From contig CM043808.1 of NCBI GenBank assembly GCA_023974075.1, positions 21,886,824-21,950,823 of the forward strand: a DNA stretch of 64,000 bases, read 5' to 3'. The position numbers and the translations under genes are program-made. Below, piece after piece: positions 44,263-59,118 of the stretch. The notes below the pieces were generated by a model. That model saw only the letters and a program-made list of their open reading frames with translations. It made no database searches and had not been told where the DNA came from. The DNA is from Chaenocephalus aceratus (Eukaryota; Chordata; Actinopteri; Perciformes; Channichthyidae). Position 1 is the stretch's first letter. Every line of letters begins with the position of its first letter.

Positions 44263-47200
44263 ATGTCTGAGTCATCAAGCCCTTGTCAGTCAGTCACAGT
44301 TGCATCGCTCCACAACTCAGTGCTCTCTCAGTCCTGTTGCAATTAGATAAACACCTACTCAGCTTGCTCACAGTCCACCTCTTCCCGTTTCCCACACAGG
44401 AGGGCCCTTCATCTCACAAGTACCGCAGTAGCTCTAGATACTGATCAGATTTAGATACTAAAAAGTTTGCCTACAGTATGATTCAGAACTTGAATCGCTT
44501 ATGACATTGGCCCACTCTACTAAAGTTATAGCTAAAGTTCTTCAAACTCTGGGAAACTTTTAAATAATATTTCACCTTGATGGAGGGCTGGAGGAGCATG
44601 TGCCCTGATTACAACGGATAGAGAAGTATGTTTCTGCTCTCTGACTGCCGGTATAGTGTCGGAGCCACAATGCACAGTCCATACGGAGCAGGCCGAATAA
44701 CAGTCCTGCCTTGAATATGCATCACAGGTCCTTAGAGTAGTTGCAGCTATGTGGTATTGGCTGCCCCAAAATGAGTGGTTAACACACCAGCTTCATGTGA
44801 ACCTGAAGCTAAGAGGTGTACAAAGCAAATACGAGAAACAAATAAGTGTTCAACTGTGGATGACAGCAATGAGGCCAGTGTCTCTTTAGAACAGAGACCC
44901 TGATATCAATGGCGATATGTAATCAGTGCTTTAGTATGTCTTCAAAAGACAACCTTGACGAAAAGAAAATGCATAAATGGCTGAAATGAGCCAGGGATGA
45001 TTTTCTCAATCCATGCTGCATTTGGACAACTTAATTTGAAGCTTGAGGCAACATCTGGCCTGGTGAACAGCCTCCCCAGTCCTTCTGCTTCCTGTACTCT
45101 GCTGTACTGGTCAAGCTGCAGACACTGCTGATGCCAAACTAAGACAATACGTTCGTTGGCTACACAACGGGCAGTCATCCTTGGCCTCATTGGATCAGTC
45201 AGCACTGGTTGTGCTGCTTTGCCTTATGTAAAGTACGACGTAGGAAGGAGAGGAATATCTTATATAGACACGTAAGAAGCAGAGAGTGGGAGAAAGGAAG
45301 GAATGCGACAGAGAACAAACGCACAGGGGGCTAGTACAAAATGATGGACAGAGTTAGTCCTGCAAAAGGAGAGGCTGTGCAGCAGCAGAAGCATAACCCG
45401 GCAGCGATGCCTGCCTGTCTGTCAGCACCTATCTGTCCTCCTGAGGCTAAGCTACGCAAACCACTGCTCTCGCCTCAAGCTGTCACTAACATTTATATAA
45501 CCACACACAATAGAGAAATTAACTTTAACCTTATTCCACACCGCTGGATGGACCCATGTGGGCTGCTGCTCAGCAGCTCATCCCCAGCTTATTAACTCCA
45601 AACACTGATCCGTCATTTAGAAAGCTAGGGCTGATTAGAACACACATATTCACATTACACATAAAAACACTCACACATTGCTCACCTTATTAAAGATCAG
45701 AGACAGTCCTGCGCCATCGTACCACACGTTTTCCCCTTGGTAACTTTATTTCGCTGATGGACCCAAACAAACCCTGAATAACATTACCTGCCATACGACA
45801 GCTTATTACTGCAGTCCATCTGCTGCCGTGTGTGGCTCTCCTGCTGCACAGATCACCACGATATGTGTGTATAACGTTTGTGTGTTTTGAACACACATTT
45901 CTGAGTATAATCACTACATTTTTAGACTCTGTTATTGGATTCACACAAATACCAGTCATACCGATGGGACATTTTTTGGGGGGAAATTCTGCTTTCGGGC
46001 ATCACACATACAGCGTATCTTTATTTGCCACCCTGTAGGATGGACATAGTACATGTGTAACACATAGAAGAGTATTTTTATCCTCTTTTCATATTCTATT
46101 TCAGAGTGTGTCCCTTGAGATGTCTCTATTATTCATCAACAGGTGCAGCAGCTACACACCTGTCATCCGAGGTGCACCCTGCATGTTGTCAGTGAAGTGC
46201 ACCTCTCTCCTAATGCACTGATGGAAGGACAGTGAAATAACAAGTATGGTTGGCTGAGTATTCTGCTGCATGTACCACAGACCAAGAACTGGACCTATGA
46301 AGAAGTATACAAATGGAAATAAAAATGACATAATAACTCGAAAACTTAGACATATATTTGCCAAAGAAAAGACCACTGTGTTGTGTTTAGTCCTATTTGC
46401 ATCTGTGGCCCAAACTAGCTCTGCGTTGGGCTAGTCAATAGGCAGCAGTGCAATAGTTAATAGAAAAGAAGACGAATGTGAAGAGGAGGATGTTTGACAG
46501 TAATAGCTCACTGCCTGGCTACACAGTCAAAGCACTAACGTGTAAAAAAGAGGGAAACATGTGAGCTTATATGAATACACACACACATGAGCAAAGACAC
46601 ACACTGATTCACCGTTTGTCCAGATCACGGACGAAGGGTTAATACCATGGGCACTGTGAGAGTAAAGAGGAATGATCTATCGACCGATCTCAGCATCTAC
46701 GTGTAGGAGTGAACATATAATATTATAATCTTATATAATAAGAGGCACTCTACGCTGTGGGCGTGTCTATAAACGAGTGACAGTTATGTAAGGGACTGCT
46801 GTGTCTCCCGTATCCAGATGATTTCATCGTATTATTGAAATGTTAACATTGTTTGGAAAGGCCTGAGAGTAGCACAAACTTCCACCCCAGTGTCTTTACA
46901 TTTCCTCTGACACAACCGCTGACTGGAGTAGGAAGTACAGTATGCCATCTTTCACTGAACCACAACCTCCCTCGACTGATGGTCTATCTTTAGCCGATGC
47001 TTCTTCCACCAGAATCCTTTCCTAACCTCTATCTGACCTCTGCTCTACAGCAATGATTTGTCCTGGTTCAGCTCGCATTGCTGTGTTATAATACTTCATT
47101 ACACACACACAAGGTGATTGCTGAGTAAGACTGTTTATTGTTTTTTCTTGCCGATTCATTTGATTGAATCTGGCATTTCCTGCTAACCATCAAAAGGATC

Positions 47201-48126
47201 GACGTGCCTTGTGCTCGGGCCCTGCGCAAATCCAAAGTAGAGCTGGATTCTCGCTGTGAGCTGTAAATGAACAGCCACACATTGGCTCCTAATTAAAGGC
47301 ATCAGTTGTCTGTGTGCACAGGCACCCCTGCTGTGAGATTGTGGACAAACACACCGGGAGGCTAAGAGGGTACTTCCCTTTTTGCTGTCCTTCTCTTTTC
47401 TCTGGCACTTTCTTCTCTTTCCCTTCAGCGTCTCTTTACGAGCCAAGGACTTGCTCTTTTCCGAAGATTAATATTTGGTAGGAAAACACGACAAATAAGA
47501 AAGAAGCAAGTGTGTAAACGGCAACCGCAGTATCGAGCTGGATAAAGACTAAAGCAAAAATAATTACAACATGGATTTGTTTTGCCTATACCGGTAACCA
47601 CCTGCTTTTCATCGCCAATACAGACTAGTAACAAATGATTAAGACATGCATAACCTGCAGTATGCACACCTGAGGGTAAGAAAAGCTTAAGAGGTAGAGA
47701 GCCATGGGGGATTTAATATTCCATAGCTCTGAGCTAACCAAATCTAACTAACAAAAGAACAGTAATGCCTCTTCTCGTACTCTAAAATTGCATGTTGCCT
47801 TTTCTTTTGAAACTGTATAAAAAGCATCCACACCAGAGACTACATGTTTGGCTCTCTAGTGAGTCTGCTGATCTTGCCGTTGTTTATTGGAGGATCACAA
47901 ACCAACACCACCTTCTGTATCGGAGTGTGTAAGATGCCGGGCTTCCTGTATCAGGCTGATCATTTAGCCTTGATATGCTGTAAATATATACATAATGCAT
48001 CCCTGTAAGTGATTGTTTGGTACAATCATATGCCTATGTGAAGCAAAAGCCTATTGCAATGTTTGTTTCTACTGTTCTTGCTTCTAATCTTCACTGTTTC
48101 CCCTTGTTCTTCCACCCACGCAGGGG

Positions 48127-48226
48127 NNNNNNNNNNNNNNNNNNNNNNNNNNNNNNNNNNNNNNNNNNNNNNNNNNNNNNNNNNNNNNNNNNNNNNNNNN
48201 NNNNNNNNNNNNNNNNNNNNNNNNNN
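48127..48226. other. Assembly gap, exactly 100 N
   Basis: A run of 100 N, the usual placeholder for a gap of unknown size, sits precisely between the two copies of the duplicated segment. Confidence 1.
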
Positions 48227-50024
48227 CTGCACATTCAATTAAAATACACTGAATTGTGGTGTCCGCTGCCAAGTAAGTAGGTTTGACCCATTTCAGGCAA
48301 TGTCATCCCCATTTCAACTCTGCATCTCCAATAAAAGCACTCACATATACAACTTATGATAGAATTTATGAAGATATATACAAAACAGGTGGCCACTGAC
48401 AACCAGTGCACTTAAGGCCAAACTTGACTGTAGAAAATTGAGTACCTTACCTTATTAAGACATGCTGATAAACAGTGTTTAAGTTGCTCAGAAGAACTGT
48501 TGTAGACTTTCTAGCGATACCAAACATGTTATATTATACTGATAGGAGAAAATGATCTCTGATCTTGAACACAAACATGTACTTTAACTACACCAAAGGG
48601 CTGAACATGGTATGTTACCGTCAGGCTTAAGGAGTTAAAATGTATTAAAGATACAACTCCAGCAGAATAGATGAACTCTAATGGGCTGATGCAGTGTGAC
48701 AAGACAACAAATTATAAAGACATTATGATTTTGATGAGTCAGGCTTTTTCTCAGACTGCAGAAATGTGCTGCGGAGGAATTCATTAGCTACTCACAGGTA
48801 ACCAAATAGAAAGACAGATGAAGTGATTACATGAAAGAGCGTCTGATACGGACTGAGATGCTGAGGGTAACGCAGAACAATCTGCTCAGTACAATTACCC
48901 ATTATAGATTACAATATTCACCGACAGCATATTGTGCGGCTGATTGATTCCATTTCTCTGACCAGTCTTACACAGCAGGACCGCGGTTTGACAACCATGA
49001 AGCTTCGCTCATCGTAGTCGAGTTAGATACACTGCTTGGGGAGTAAAACCCTTTCAGTTTCAGTATTTCATAATATCATTTTTATAGTAAATCATCAGCT
49101 GATATTCCACAAAGGGGATGAAATCGATGAGGCATTTATTACCGCACACAGTCATTATTCTGAGGCAGATGTCTGACAATTCAGCACAATGGCAGCTTCT
49201 TGAAAGAATGCGGGGTTAAATTGAACAATGACAAAATGTACAATCTCCCATTATGTTTGAATTATTTAAACCATGAGCTGATGTGTTTTTGTTCGAGGAC
49301 TATGGCTTCCCTATACATTCCCTTTTTGTGCCATTATTCTTTCCTCCTTCACTTTTCCTAGCCAGTAAAACAGAGTAGGACCATCCCTTCAGCCCACCTA
49401 TACGTATTAATTGATCAGTTACGATCACTTCAAAGGAACAGTTTCCACTACCTGCTCATCCCTTCTTTATCCATCCTTTAGTTTTCCATCCAGTCTACAG
49501 GATAGCCAGCCTCATTGTCCTCCCACTTTTTACGATCCATACATCTTGGCGGGTGCTTCCCGCTGTCACCTATCACCATGGCAACGGCTGCAGTGAGATG
49601 TTATTGGTCACTTTATGATATCCCAAGGGAGGCAAAACAAGAGGAAGGTGTAAAAGGGGGGGGGGGGGGGTGCTTTGGCTAACAACATCAGGTTGTTGTG
49701 TGGGTACAGTGATAAACTGATAAATGAACGCTGTATGAGAGGGAAAAGAAGAGCGAGATCTGGGATCGCTCATCCTTTGTGTGTGAGCACAAAGCAGGGC
49801 GAGGGACGGCACGTGTCAGGGGAGAGAGAGGGGCCTCAACCGCTGCGGCTCAGTGCACTCAGGACAATATGTCCAACTAAAGGCTCTAATGAATCCTAAT
49901 GGAGCATTTATTCACTCACACTGCCACACAATATAGCAGAGGACCCCTCAATATGGAGCAGGTCAAGGGCCTTAGCCTTGGAGGGCTTGGTGGAGAAAGA
50001 CCATTGATACACCATCAGCTATCT

Positions 50025-50395
<371 letters not shown>

Positions 50396-53080
50396 AGCTA
50401 GGGTTTCTTGTAGTTGTTGCTAATTATGAAAAAACAGAGAGATTCTGCAAACACATTTTTAAGCCCAAGTTTCCCATGACGGATGATGGTTCTGTGAAAC
50501 TGGAAAATCACAAGAAAAGAGAGGAGCAATAGAGAGAGAAACTAGCAGCCAACCAGCAAGGGAGCTGGTTGGAATTGTAATTAAATGCTTCTGCCTTTTG
50601 AAAGAACAGAGATCTCATCATTACGTGATGTTAAATTCATGGTCTGAAGAGTTAGTCAAAGTGATTTTCTCTGTGGTAACCATGACACAGAATACAACAC
50701 ACAAGGCACAGATTAAGAATCTGGTTGCTACGAGGGCTGCCATACTGACTGTTGGGCTTCTGCAGGGTTCACAAAGTTACATTTCAGACTTTATAAAGAC
50801 CTTTTTGATACTTAACAACATGGAATGGAAATCGCCATTATCAGGTAAATAACTTCCAAAGTATCAAACTCAGCATGTATCTCTTGGCTGCCAAACAATA
50901 ATTGTATAATAATATAAATACATTTTCGAGTTTGAATTTTCAACGTTTATTTGACTTTTTGCTAAAATTGACACTTACTACTTTTGAGACAATGCCTATA
51001 TACTGTAGATACTGTAGCAATAGTGATGGTGTTTGCTATCGGTCTTGTGACTAAAACTCGTGTTCTGTGGCTATAATCTTCTACGTTTATCCTTGAATAA
51101 ACTACAAGTAGAAGGTGTCAGCCTTTGATAAGAAGACATATATTCAAGACCTTTTATTTTTTTGGTGCTCAGAGCGAAATATAAATGTTAAACCCACATA
51201 GATAATACAGATCAGAAGGACAATGCTCCTGTTGTACAACTGTGGTTAGAGTGGTGATACGTTGTCAAGAAGATATTGTTATCATAGAGACACAACTAAT
51301 GAATAAATGATGAAGTGCTCCCCAGCACCCTGCCAGCACTGCTCTTGCCAGAGTAAAATGCTGTATGGACATTCAGGATAAAGCCTTTATTCAGACTGTA
51401 GACACTCTGTAGTCACAAGTAAAAGCAAGGTTTGTCCTTTAGTTATTTACATCTTGTCAGGGTCATCAATACAAAAGACCAATATGTGCACGAGTTTTTT
51501 GTAACACACGTCCTCAAAGGAAGACCTTTCAGACCTTATGAAATAGACTAAATTCCCCATAATGTGCTGCTCTCTCCCTTGAACCCCTTTTCAAAGTCTA
51601 CTAAAGCTTAAAGATAGTTGCATTCTCTACTTCAAATTAGCCTGAACATTTTATCGTTTTCCAGTGGTTCTGGGAACTCTTTGCTACGACTGCGGACTTG
51701 GTTTGTTCCTACACTGTGAACAGCTGCAGACATAAAAAACATAGACATCTAATCAGGGAAACTGGCACAGCAACAGCAGCCAATGGCAGAGAGAGCACAG
51801 ATCAAACTGGCAAAGCTTACCAGCAGCTGGTTTTAATCAGTACTCAATTTCCAAAGAAAACAAAGGAGAAGAAAATGTTTTGCACATTGTCAACTCAAAA
51901 CGTGTCAAGGAGACTTCCGTTTCTTTCAGCTAGTAAAAATACTTTACTTTGGAACTGCGGAGGCTCAACAGAGAAGAAAATATCTCTGGCTCATCGTTTT
52001 TGTAATAGTAATGAGGCTGTTATAACATTTTAAATGGTGTTTGTACTTTCATTTTCCCTCTCATTACCACATAAGGCGTTCATTTGATCTTCATTTCCTT
52101 TAATACAAAAAAACATCTCAAATGGCCAGACACATTTTTATCACACATTTCAAGATAACAAAACGCTGACGTCTTACTTTGGATCAGACTGCATCAGATG
52201 TTCTCAGCGAGTTAGAATAGACTTACATTTTGGGGCTCATTGAGGACCGAAAGAAAGCCTGCTGCTGAACTCTCTGTCTCTGTCTGTGATTTCACTGTTG
52301 GCCACATCTAAAAATACTTTTGCCTTCAGAAGGAAGCCATACTGTACAAACTAGATATTTGAGTTTACCCCAGTCTCAGCTCTTTGTGGGAACAGCCGGT
52401 TGAATCTGACAGGAGAGTGGAGCTGGCGCCTGTGCACAGTAAGAGGTCCCTGATGGACATGAGCAGAATGAAATAATACTGAACATGTTGAAACTCTGTC
52501 AAAAGCAGAGGTTGGAAGAACCACTTATCAAAGATATATGCAAAGTATCGGCCTATATCACTCAAATAACCTCATACGCAGATCAACCTCTCCATTTGGG
52601 ACTACAACATCCTCATTGCTGCCCCCCCACCCCCCATCGCAACAGATCACGTTGGCAGTACATATCATGGCATGTGGCAGAGTATCTTCCTGCCAATTAA
52701 AATTCTGTACCAGCCGGCGCCCCTTCAGCAGTGAGATGACACCTTGCAGGGCCACACCAGTTAGGTGCTATAAAAATGCACACACAACACCTCTTGTTGT
52801 CGGGCTAAAATTACGCTAGTGCTGCCAGGTTGGGCTCCGGCAGTTAGTCGGGCACTTAAGTTTAAAGGATGCTTGTGGCGAGGGATACAGGTACATAATA
52901 ATCACATTTCCTCATATCAGTCACTCAGGACTTTTGAAACTGTATTTGTCGTTGATTTTGTCTTTGACTATAGAGCTAGGCAATACATTAATCATATATC
53001 GATATAGTGATATGTGACGAGAAATTGTCCTAGATTTCTGTTATCGCTTAAGTGTCTTTACCTGGTTTTAAAGGCTGCTT

Positions 53081-53311
53081 AGAATCAGAAACAGCTTTAT
53101 CACCAGGTAGGTTTACACGTACAAGGAATTTGACTTGGTGTCGTGGTGCATACATAAAAGTAAAACAAGTATTAAAAACACAGGTAGAGAACTAGAAAAA
53201 TATTAAAAATAATACAAAATATAGTACAAATATAACAGTATAACACATTGCAATGGAATGAAATATGGAATAAAAATTGGCAGTAATAAAATAAAAAATA
53301 AAACAGATATT
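53081..53311 (-). mobile_element. LINE/SINE 3' end, copy 2
   Basis: Same fragment as 38229-38459. Confidence 0.5.
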
Positions 53312-54743
53312 GTTGTATATTGTGTGCATTAATGTAATGCATAGAGTCTGCCTTGTGAGTATAGTAATGTCATTTTCTGAATTAACTAGACTTTTCTATC
53401 TCTTCTATTATTTCATACACCAACTTATGATCACTGATGATTAATAATCAAATATTAGATTTTGTGAAATCACCATTTGTCAAGCCTTTTAATGTCATCG
53501 TAATATCTACATATTTGATCAAATACATTTTGGTATTTAATTTTCCCCATAATCCCCAGCCCTATGTTTGACGAGCCGTTCTGTATATTGTCTGCTTGTG
53601 CTTTGTGTGTTGCTCCGTTCTCTACGGCCAGGTACATGTTGGACAGTAAGAGGTCCGAATCAGGCCGGGGTGTGAAGCATGACAGTCATTTAGCACATCG
53701 CCCGGCCTCTCCTCCTGACACAGCCAGCAGTGATCAAAGTGAACAACATCCTGGCACACAGGCACTCAGATGGTGCTCAGGTACTCAGGTGGCACGCATC
53801 CACAGGCTGCCTGACTCTCTGTGCTGATTTTATGGCCTGGAGACGTTCTTTTCTCCATAATCTCGATTTTATTTAAAGAAACAAAGTGAAAAAACTGTGC
53901 CCACATGTATTTATATTGAAATTGCAGTATTCTTTATGCATGGATTAAACAGCGACAGAGATGGTCTTTTGTATGCAGCCATAAAACACACTGTTGTCTT
54001 TTTCTTTGCCTACAGCTCTTTGGAGAAGATAAGGGTCTAAGCTTTCCATTCAGCGAATACTTTCTGTGCGTGGAAAGAAATCCCTGAGATTCAACAGAGG
54101 CTGCCTGTCCACTACACTTTGCATTCGGAGCATGATCAACGATGAGCTGTATACTGGGTGAGCAGGGAAACACAGACCACATTGTCTAAAGCAATCCAAG
54201 CGCTTTGTAACAAAATACATTTAGCAAACGGGCTTTATCCCACCGTAGACAACTAAATATTTATTGACGTCTGTGCTTCAACATCAATGAGTCGCGTGTC
54301 TATTGAACAAACAGACTCAAATAAGTTTATCTGCTGAGTTCACCGAAACCCACGATGAATAATGAAAGCCTGCTGCTCAATAATACATGTCTGCATGCTG
54401 GAACTGTGCTGTGCTTGTTTGGCCTGTGAGGTAAATGTCATTATACCATCTCCCTTGCTGCGCCTACAGACGTGAAAGACATGCACACAGATGAACCACT
54501 GCAGCAACCCCTTTCAGCTCGAACAACAGAAAACACTATTTAGGATAAGAAATGATATTACCAAAAAGCGAGAACACAGTGCATATTTACAACCTCAATA
54601 CACAGGAGTGCTACTGAGGCCAAGAAGCTTGTTAGGAGGGCAAAACACTTAAAGTGGACATGCCGTCCAAATTAAACTTGCACAATTCCATTTATCTTGT
54701 CCGCCTATCAGGTAGTAAATAAAAATAAGAAGGATGTCAAGAA

Positions 54744-55322
54744 TAGGGCTGTAACTAAAGAGCATATTCATGCTAAATGTATGTTCATTTTTTCCAATTA
54801 ATTAGGTTGTTTGTAGGGCTGCTCGATAATGGCAAAAATCATAATCTCGATTATTTGGGTCAATAATTGTAATTGCGATTATTAAATGTGATTATTCATT
54901 GACTTTGAAAACATCCATTTATTGGAGAAAAAAATGTGAACAGTATGTTTTTAACAGTTGATTACCCTGAACTTTAAGTATAATTCAACTGAAAAAAGCA
55001 ACAACAACAAAATATATATTAAAAAAAAAAAAAAAGTAATAATAAAAAAATAATCGTTTTATTTCGATAACGTTCTTTTCGTAATCGTTGCCAGACATAA
55101 TCGTAATCGCGATTAAAATACGATTAATTGAGCAGCCCTAGTTGTTTGGTCTACAAAATGACAGAACATAGTGAAAGATGTCGATCAGTTTGTTTACAAA
55201 GCACAATACAGTCTCCTAAATGTCTTGTTTTGTCCACTCAAAGATATTCCGTTTACTGTATATAAATAAACCATAAAATATTCATTTTTAAATAGCTAGA
55301 TTTTAGTTGACAGCTAATTTCA
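54744..55322 (+). mobile_element. Older hAT-type MITE, copy 2
   Basis: Same as 39892-40470, interrupted by the inner hAT MITE. Confidence 0.6.
54814..55140 (+). mobile_element. Inner hAT MITE, copy 2
   Basis: 327 bp, same ends and same GTTGTTTG duplication (54806-54813 and 55141-55148) as in copy 1. Confidence 0.9.
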
Positions 55323-57516
55323 ACATTGAACAAGAGGGAACCACCATGTGTTGTAACCGACCCACTTTTTGAGGTTAAGTATCTGTTCATGAACATTAAG
55401 TGAGTTATACATTTCAAGAAGACTTTTGCCTTCTGTCGCATGTTTAAAAAAAGTTTACCGAGCTCCTGTACTTCTTTAGGGGGATAAGTACACCAGAGAA
55501 GGAGAGAACAGATGAAAAAAAGGCAGCTTGAGGCACATTCAAAAAAGAAAAAGACAAAAAAGGCAGCGTGGGTGGTATCAGGGGAAAAGGAGAGATCTTC
55601 ATCTTCTCTCATCGAGATCAATGCCAGAGCCCACACTGTTACAGGGCAGAGAGGCAGGATAACAAGAAGATACTTCTTAGGGATGCTGTATTTTTTCTTA
55701 TATCGCAGTATGTGATTCAGTACTTTATAGTTTACAGTGATATGCTGATTCACATTTATATGACTCACACCCAGAGGGCAACATGTCAAAAGCCATCACA
55801 AGTTGAGTGTAAAGGTGGCACCCTACTTTTGCAAAGTGCCCTTTAAGCACTCACCTTTTCATGTTGTGTCATTTCATCACCCCTCTATTCCTTGTTCTGG
55901 TTAGAAAGTGCTAATGGAGCACACTGTAGAATAATTGCTCTGCTATTCATTTCCTTTGATCTAGAAGAATAATGTGTGTCATGGTAGGAGAATGAGAGAA
56001 ATATGGTGTGGTGATGTAGCCTTGAGGCAAAGTGTATTTCAGTCTCTCACGCATCACTGCCTCTTGCAAAGAAGAGTGTAAACACACGGGGGAAAACTGT
56101 TATATTCTTCACTTCAAAAGGTGCTGGCAACAGGAAACATTTAATAATAAACGACTGCTCACTTATTCTGTTTAGTGAAGTGACGTGAGGTCATTTCTTC
56201 CAACCTTAATGTGGATTCTTTTTAATGTATTTACTATTTTATAATTAACACACAGTTCCTCAAGAGATCAAATAAGTAAATTAAAATAAAGTGTCTAGCC
56301 AATTTGATGAAATCTACCAACATAAGATTAGTACAACAACTCACAGAAATAAGAGTTTTCTACAACAGTGTTTTAGTATCATTATGTTTTAATAATTAAT
56401 CATAATTAATCAAACCGAGGGGAATTGGTAATATTCTGAGAAATGTTTTTCAAGATTACATTTTTTAATTTATAAGAAAAAAATGTTGTTACTCTGTGTG
56501 ATTGAAGAAGCAAATGTGCAAGAAAAAACGTTGAAATTAGGGTGGTTGGTTTTTGTCAAGGAACCACATTACTTTACTTCCCAGGGATGGATCAGCCTCA
56601 TCACACCAAGGAAACACGTTAGTGCACACGCTAATAAGGGAAATGTAACAAAACATGGAGATTTCGTGTCCATTTTGTTGTTGTTCCTGATGCATAAAAG
56701 CTCACTCTTTTCGGAAAAGGAATAACTCGAAATTCTCTTTGAAAGTCCAAATGCTCGTGAAAACAAGGTGATTCTGGACTGAAATCACGAGTCTTTACTT
56801 ATACCTTAATCTGATTGCAAAGTATAATTTGATTTAAATCATCCACTGGAGGCATAACACACGGCAAGCGCTGCATTTGTGGTTTGTGATCCAACCGTGC
56901 AAAGTTAAGCGGTGTGGTTCCTCGACAAAAATATCTATCTTAACAAAGTTACAAAGTACTTCACAAAATACATATCTCCCCCAACAACATATTAAACAAC
57001 ACATTCAGTAGCATTAAGTGAACTGAGTGGAACTTGGCAGCGGCTGAGCGGTGGAGATTCGAGGAAGAGAGACAAGAGGGGAAGCAGGGAGGATTTGTGG
57101 GACAAATTGGAATGATAAGACAGCGCCCGGGGCAGCTGTGCTAACCTCTCATGGGCTGTCTCTTGAGTGTGTGGGCAATGTCACAGTTGTTATGTGTCTG
57201 TGCATGGGAGATGATTCTGGGACAAAGTGCTGGCAGAGCAGGGGCGCTGGTTAGTGAAGGTGCCCTTGCTGTGAGGAGGCCTGAGGCGGTGCCAGTGGCT
57301 CACAGCAGCAGGACCCACAACTGGGACCACACCAAGTTCTGGTTCGTTCAACTCTTAATTGATTCAAGTGAAAAAGAACGGACTCATATCACGGTTTAAG
57401 GCTTAGTCCTGCAGTACTTTTTAACCTCAATAATATAATTAACTTTTCTAAAAACTTTCTTGTAAATTATCAGCTGAAATGTACATACACCAAAACCTGT
57501 TACCAGCTCATATTAA

Positions 57517-57913
57517 AAGGTCCCCTATTATACTGTTTTTCCTTACTTTATTATAGGTCTCAGATATATAGCGTTTGGCTCCAAATACCAAACAGATCAT
57601 TGCAGCATTACCCATAAACCCCTCTGTTTCAGCTCTGTTTCAAAAGTGCTGATTCTGTGTCTGTAACTTTAGATGAAAATAAGTAGCCACTCCCCACGCC
57701 CCTCTGAGAGATATTTGGTTAACAATAACACAATGGTGCTCTAGGAGGAGATTCAGGTGATAAGGTGGGGGGGTGTTACCTTGGTTGGTGATTGGCTAAT
57801 GGCTACACAAGACAACACATCGTTATGACATCATAAAGTGGCCAAAATCCGATCAGCTCATTAGGTTTTTATATAAATGGATGGAAAAGTGGATTTTGCA
57901 TAATAGGTGACCT
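57517..57913 (+). mobile_element. TTAA-flanked MITE, copy 2
   Basis: 397 bp, TTAA at 57513-57516 and 57914-57917, as in copy 1. Confidence 0.7.
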
Positions 57914-58982
57914 TTAACTATTAAAGACTAAAAAACATAACTAAAATATCATCCAGCTTTTCCATAAACAGGTCCAAAACTAATGCATTCTATAATACAT
58001 GAAGACATCACTGTCTTTTTGCCAACACACACACAAATGTTGGCACACACACTGAGAGCGAGGTGGCACAGTGGCAGGCATCAGGCAGTGGTTGGTCACT
58101 GTCCTCAGGGCCTTCTTCCATCTATAGAAACAGCATGCTCATTAGGGGTCGAAAGGTCGGCTGCGGGCTTCACGTGACCTGCGTCTCATGACATCTCAGC
58201 ACCCTCCGCCCCATGCACCCACACATAGACCTGACAGCTGTGCTTAGAAATGCCACTGCGAGGCAAAATGGTGGGTGAACATTTTCCGCATACAAATGGG
58301 TTCAGATCAGAGGTGGGAGGAAACGACGGATCTCTACAAAGGGGGCTAAAGAAGACAACATGTGGGCTAACAGGCTTGTATTAACAGCAAGGCAGTACAT
58401 TGACTCCATTAAAAGGCCTAGACCGGCCACTTACTCTGTCATTATGTTGACTAATGGTAAAGACAAGGATTTTCACAGTGCTGCCAGGCACTTTTTAAAA
58501 GGAGCCAGATTAGTTTTTTTAGACTGTTTGTCAAGGTTCTTCATTCAATTCGCTATATTTAGTTGGGGTGTGTTAGATCAAGCCCAATGCACTGTCTGGT
58601 CCCTGGTGAAGGGACAATGGGACAGAGGTGACGGAGACAAAAGCACCTCTCATCCCCTTTTCTTTCCCTTGCGTTCGGCTGGCACTCGGCATTGTGAGGC
58701 TCGCCTCCAATCGGAAAAATCTTGAAAGAGAATCTCCAATTCTTCCTGCAGGAATAAAGCCTCCCGCTCCCCTATTTTCTCCCCTTCGTTGCCTCTCTTT
58801 TATCAGTGGACATATTTCAAGCCCCTGGCCTTCTCGTCGGTGAGATGTGAGGCTGGTGTGAGTGTGCATAAGAAACAGAATCCTAAAGCAACTGTTATCA
58901 CTTCACCCACACCATTCCTTGTTATCTGTCCTGGTCAGTCAGACTTCGGCTTGTCTGTCATCCCCTTCATCACCGCACCCCT

Positions 58983-59118
<136 letters not shown>

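Noticed and set aside
48017..48280. Frames running through the run of N
   Set aside because: The translation is through unknown bases; meaningless.
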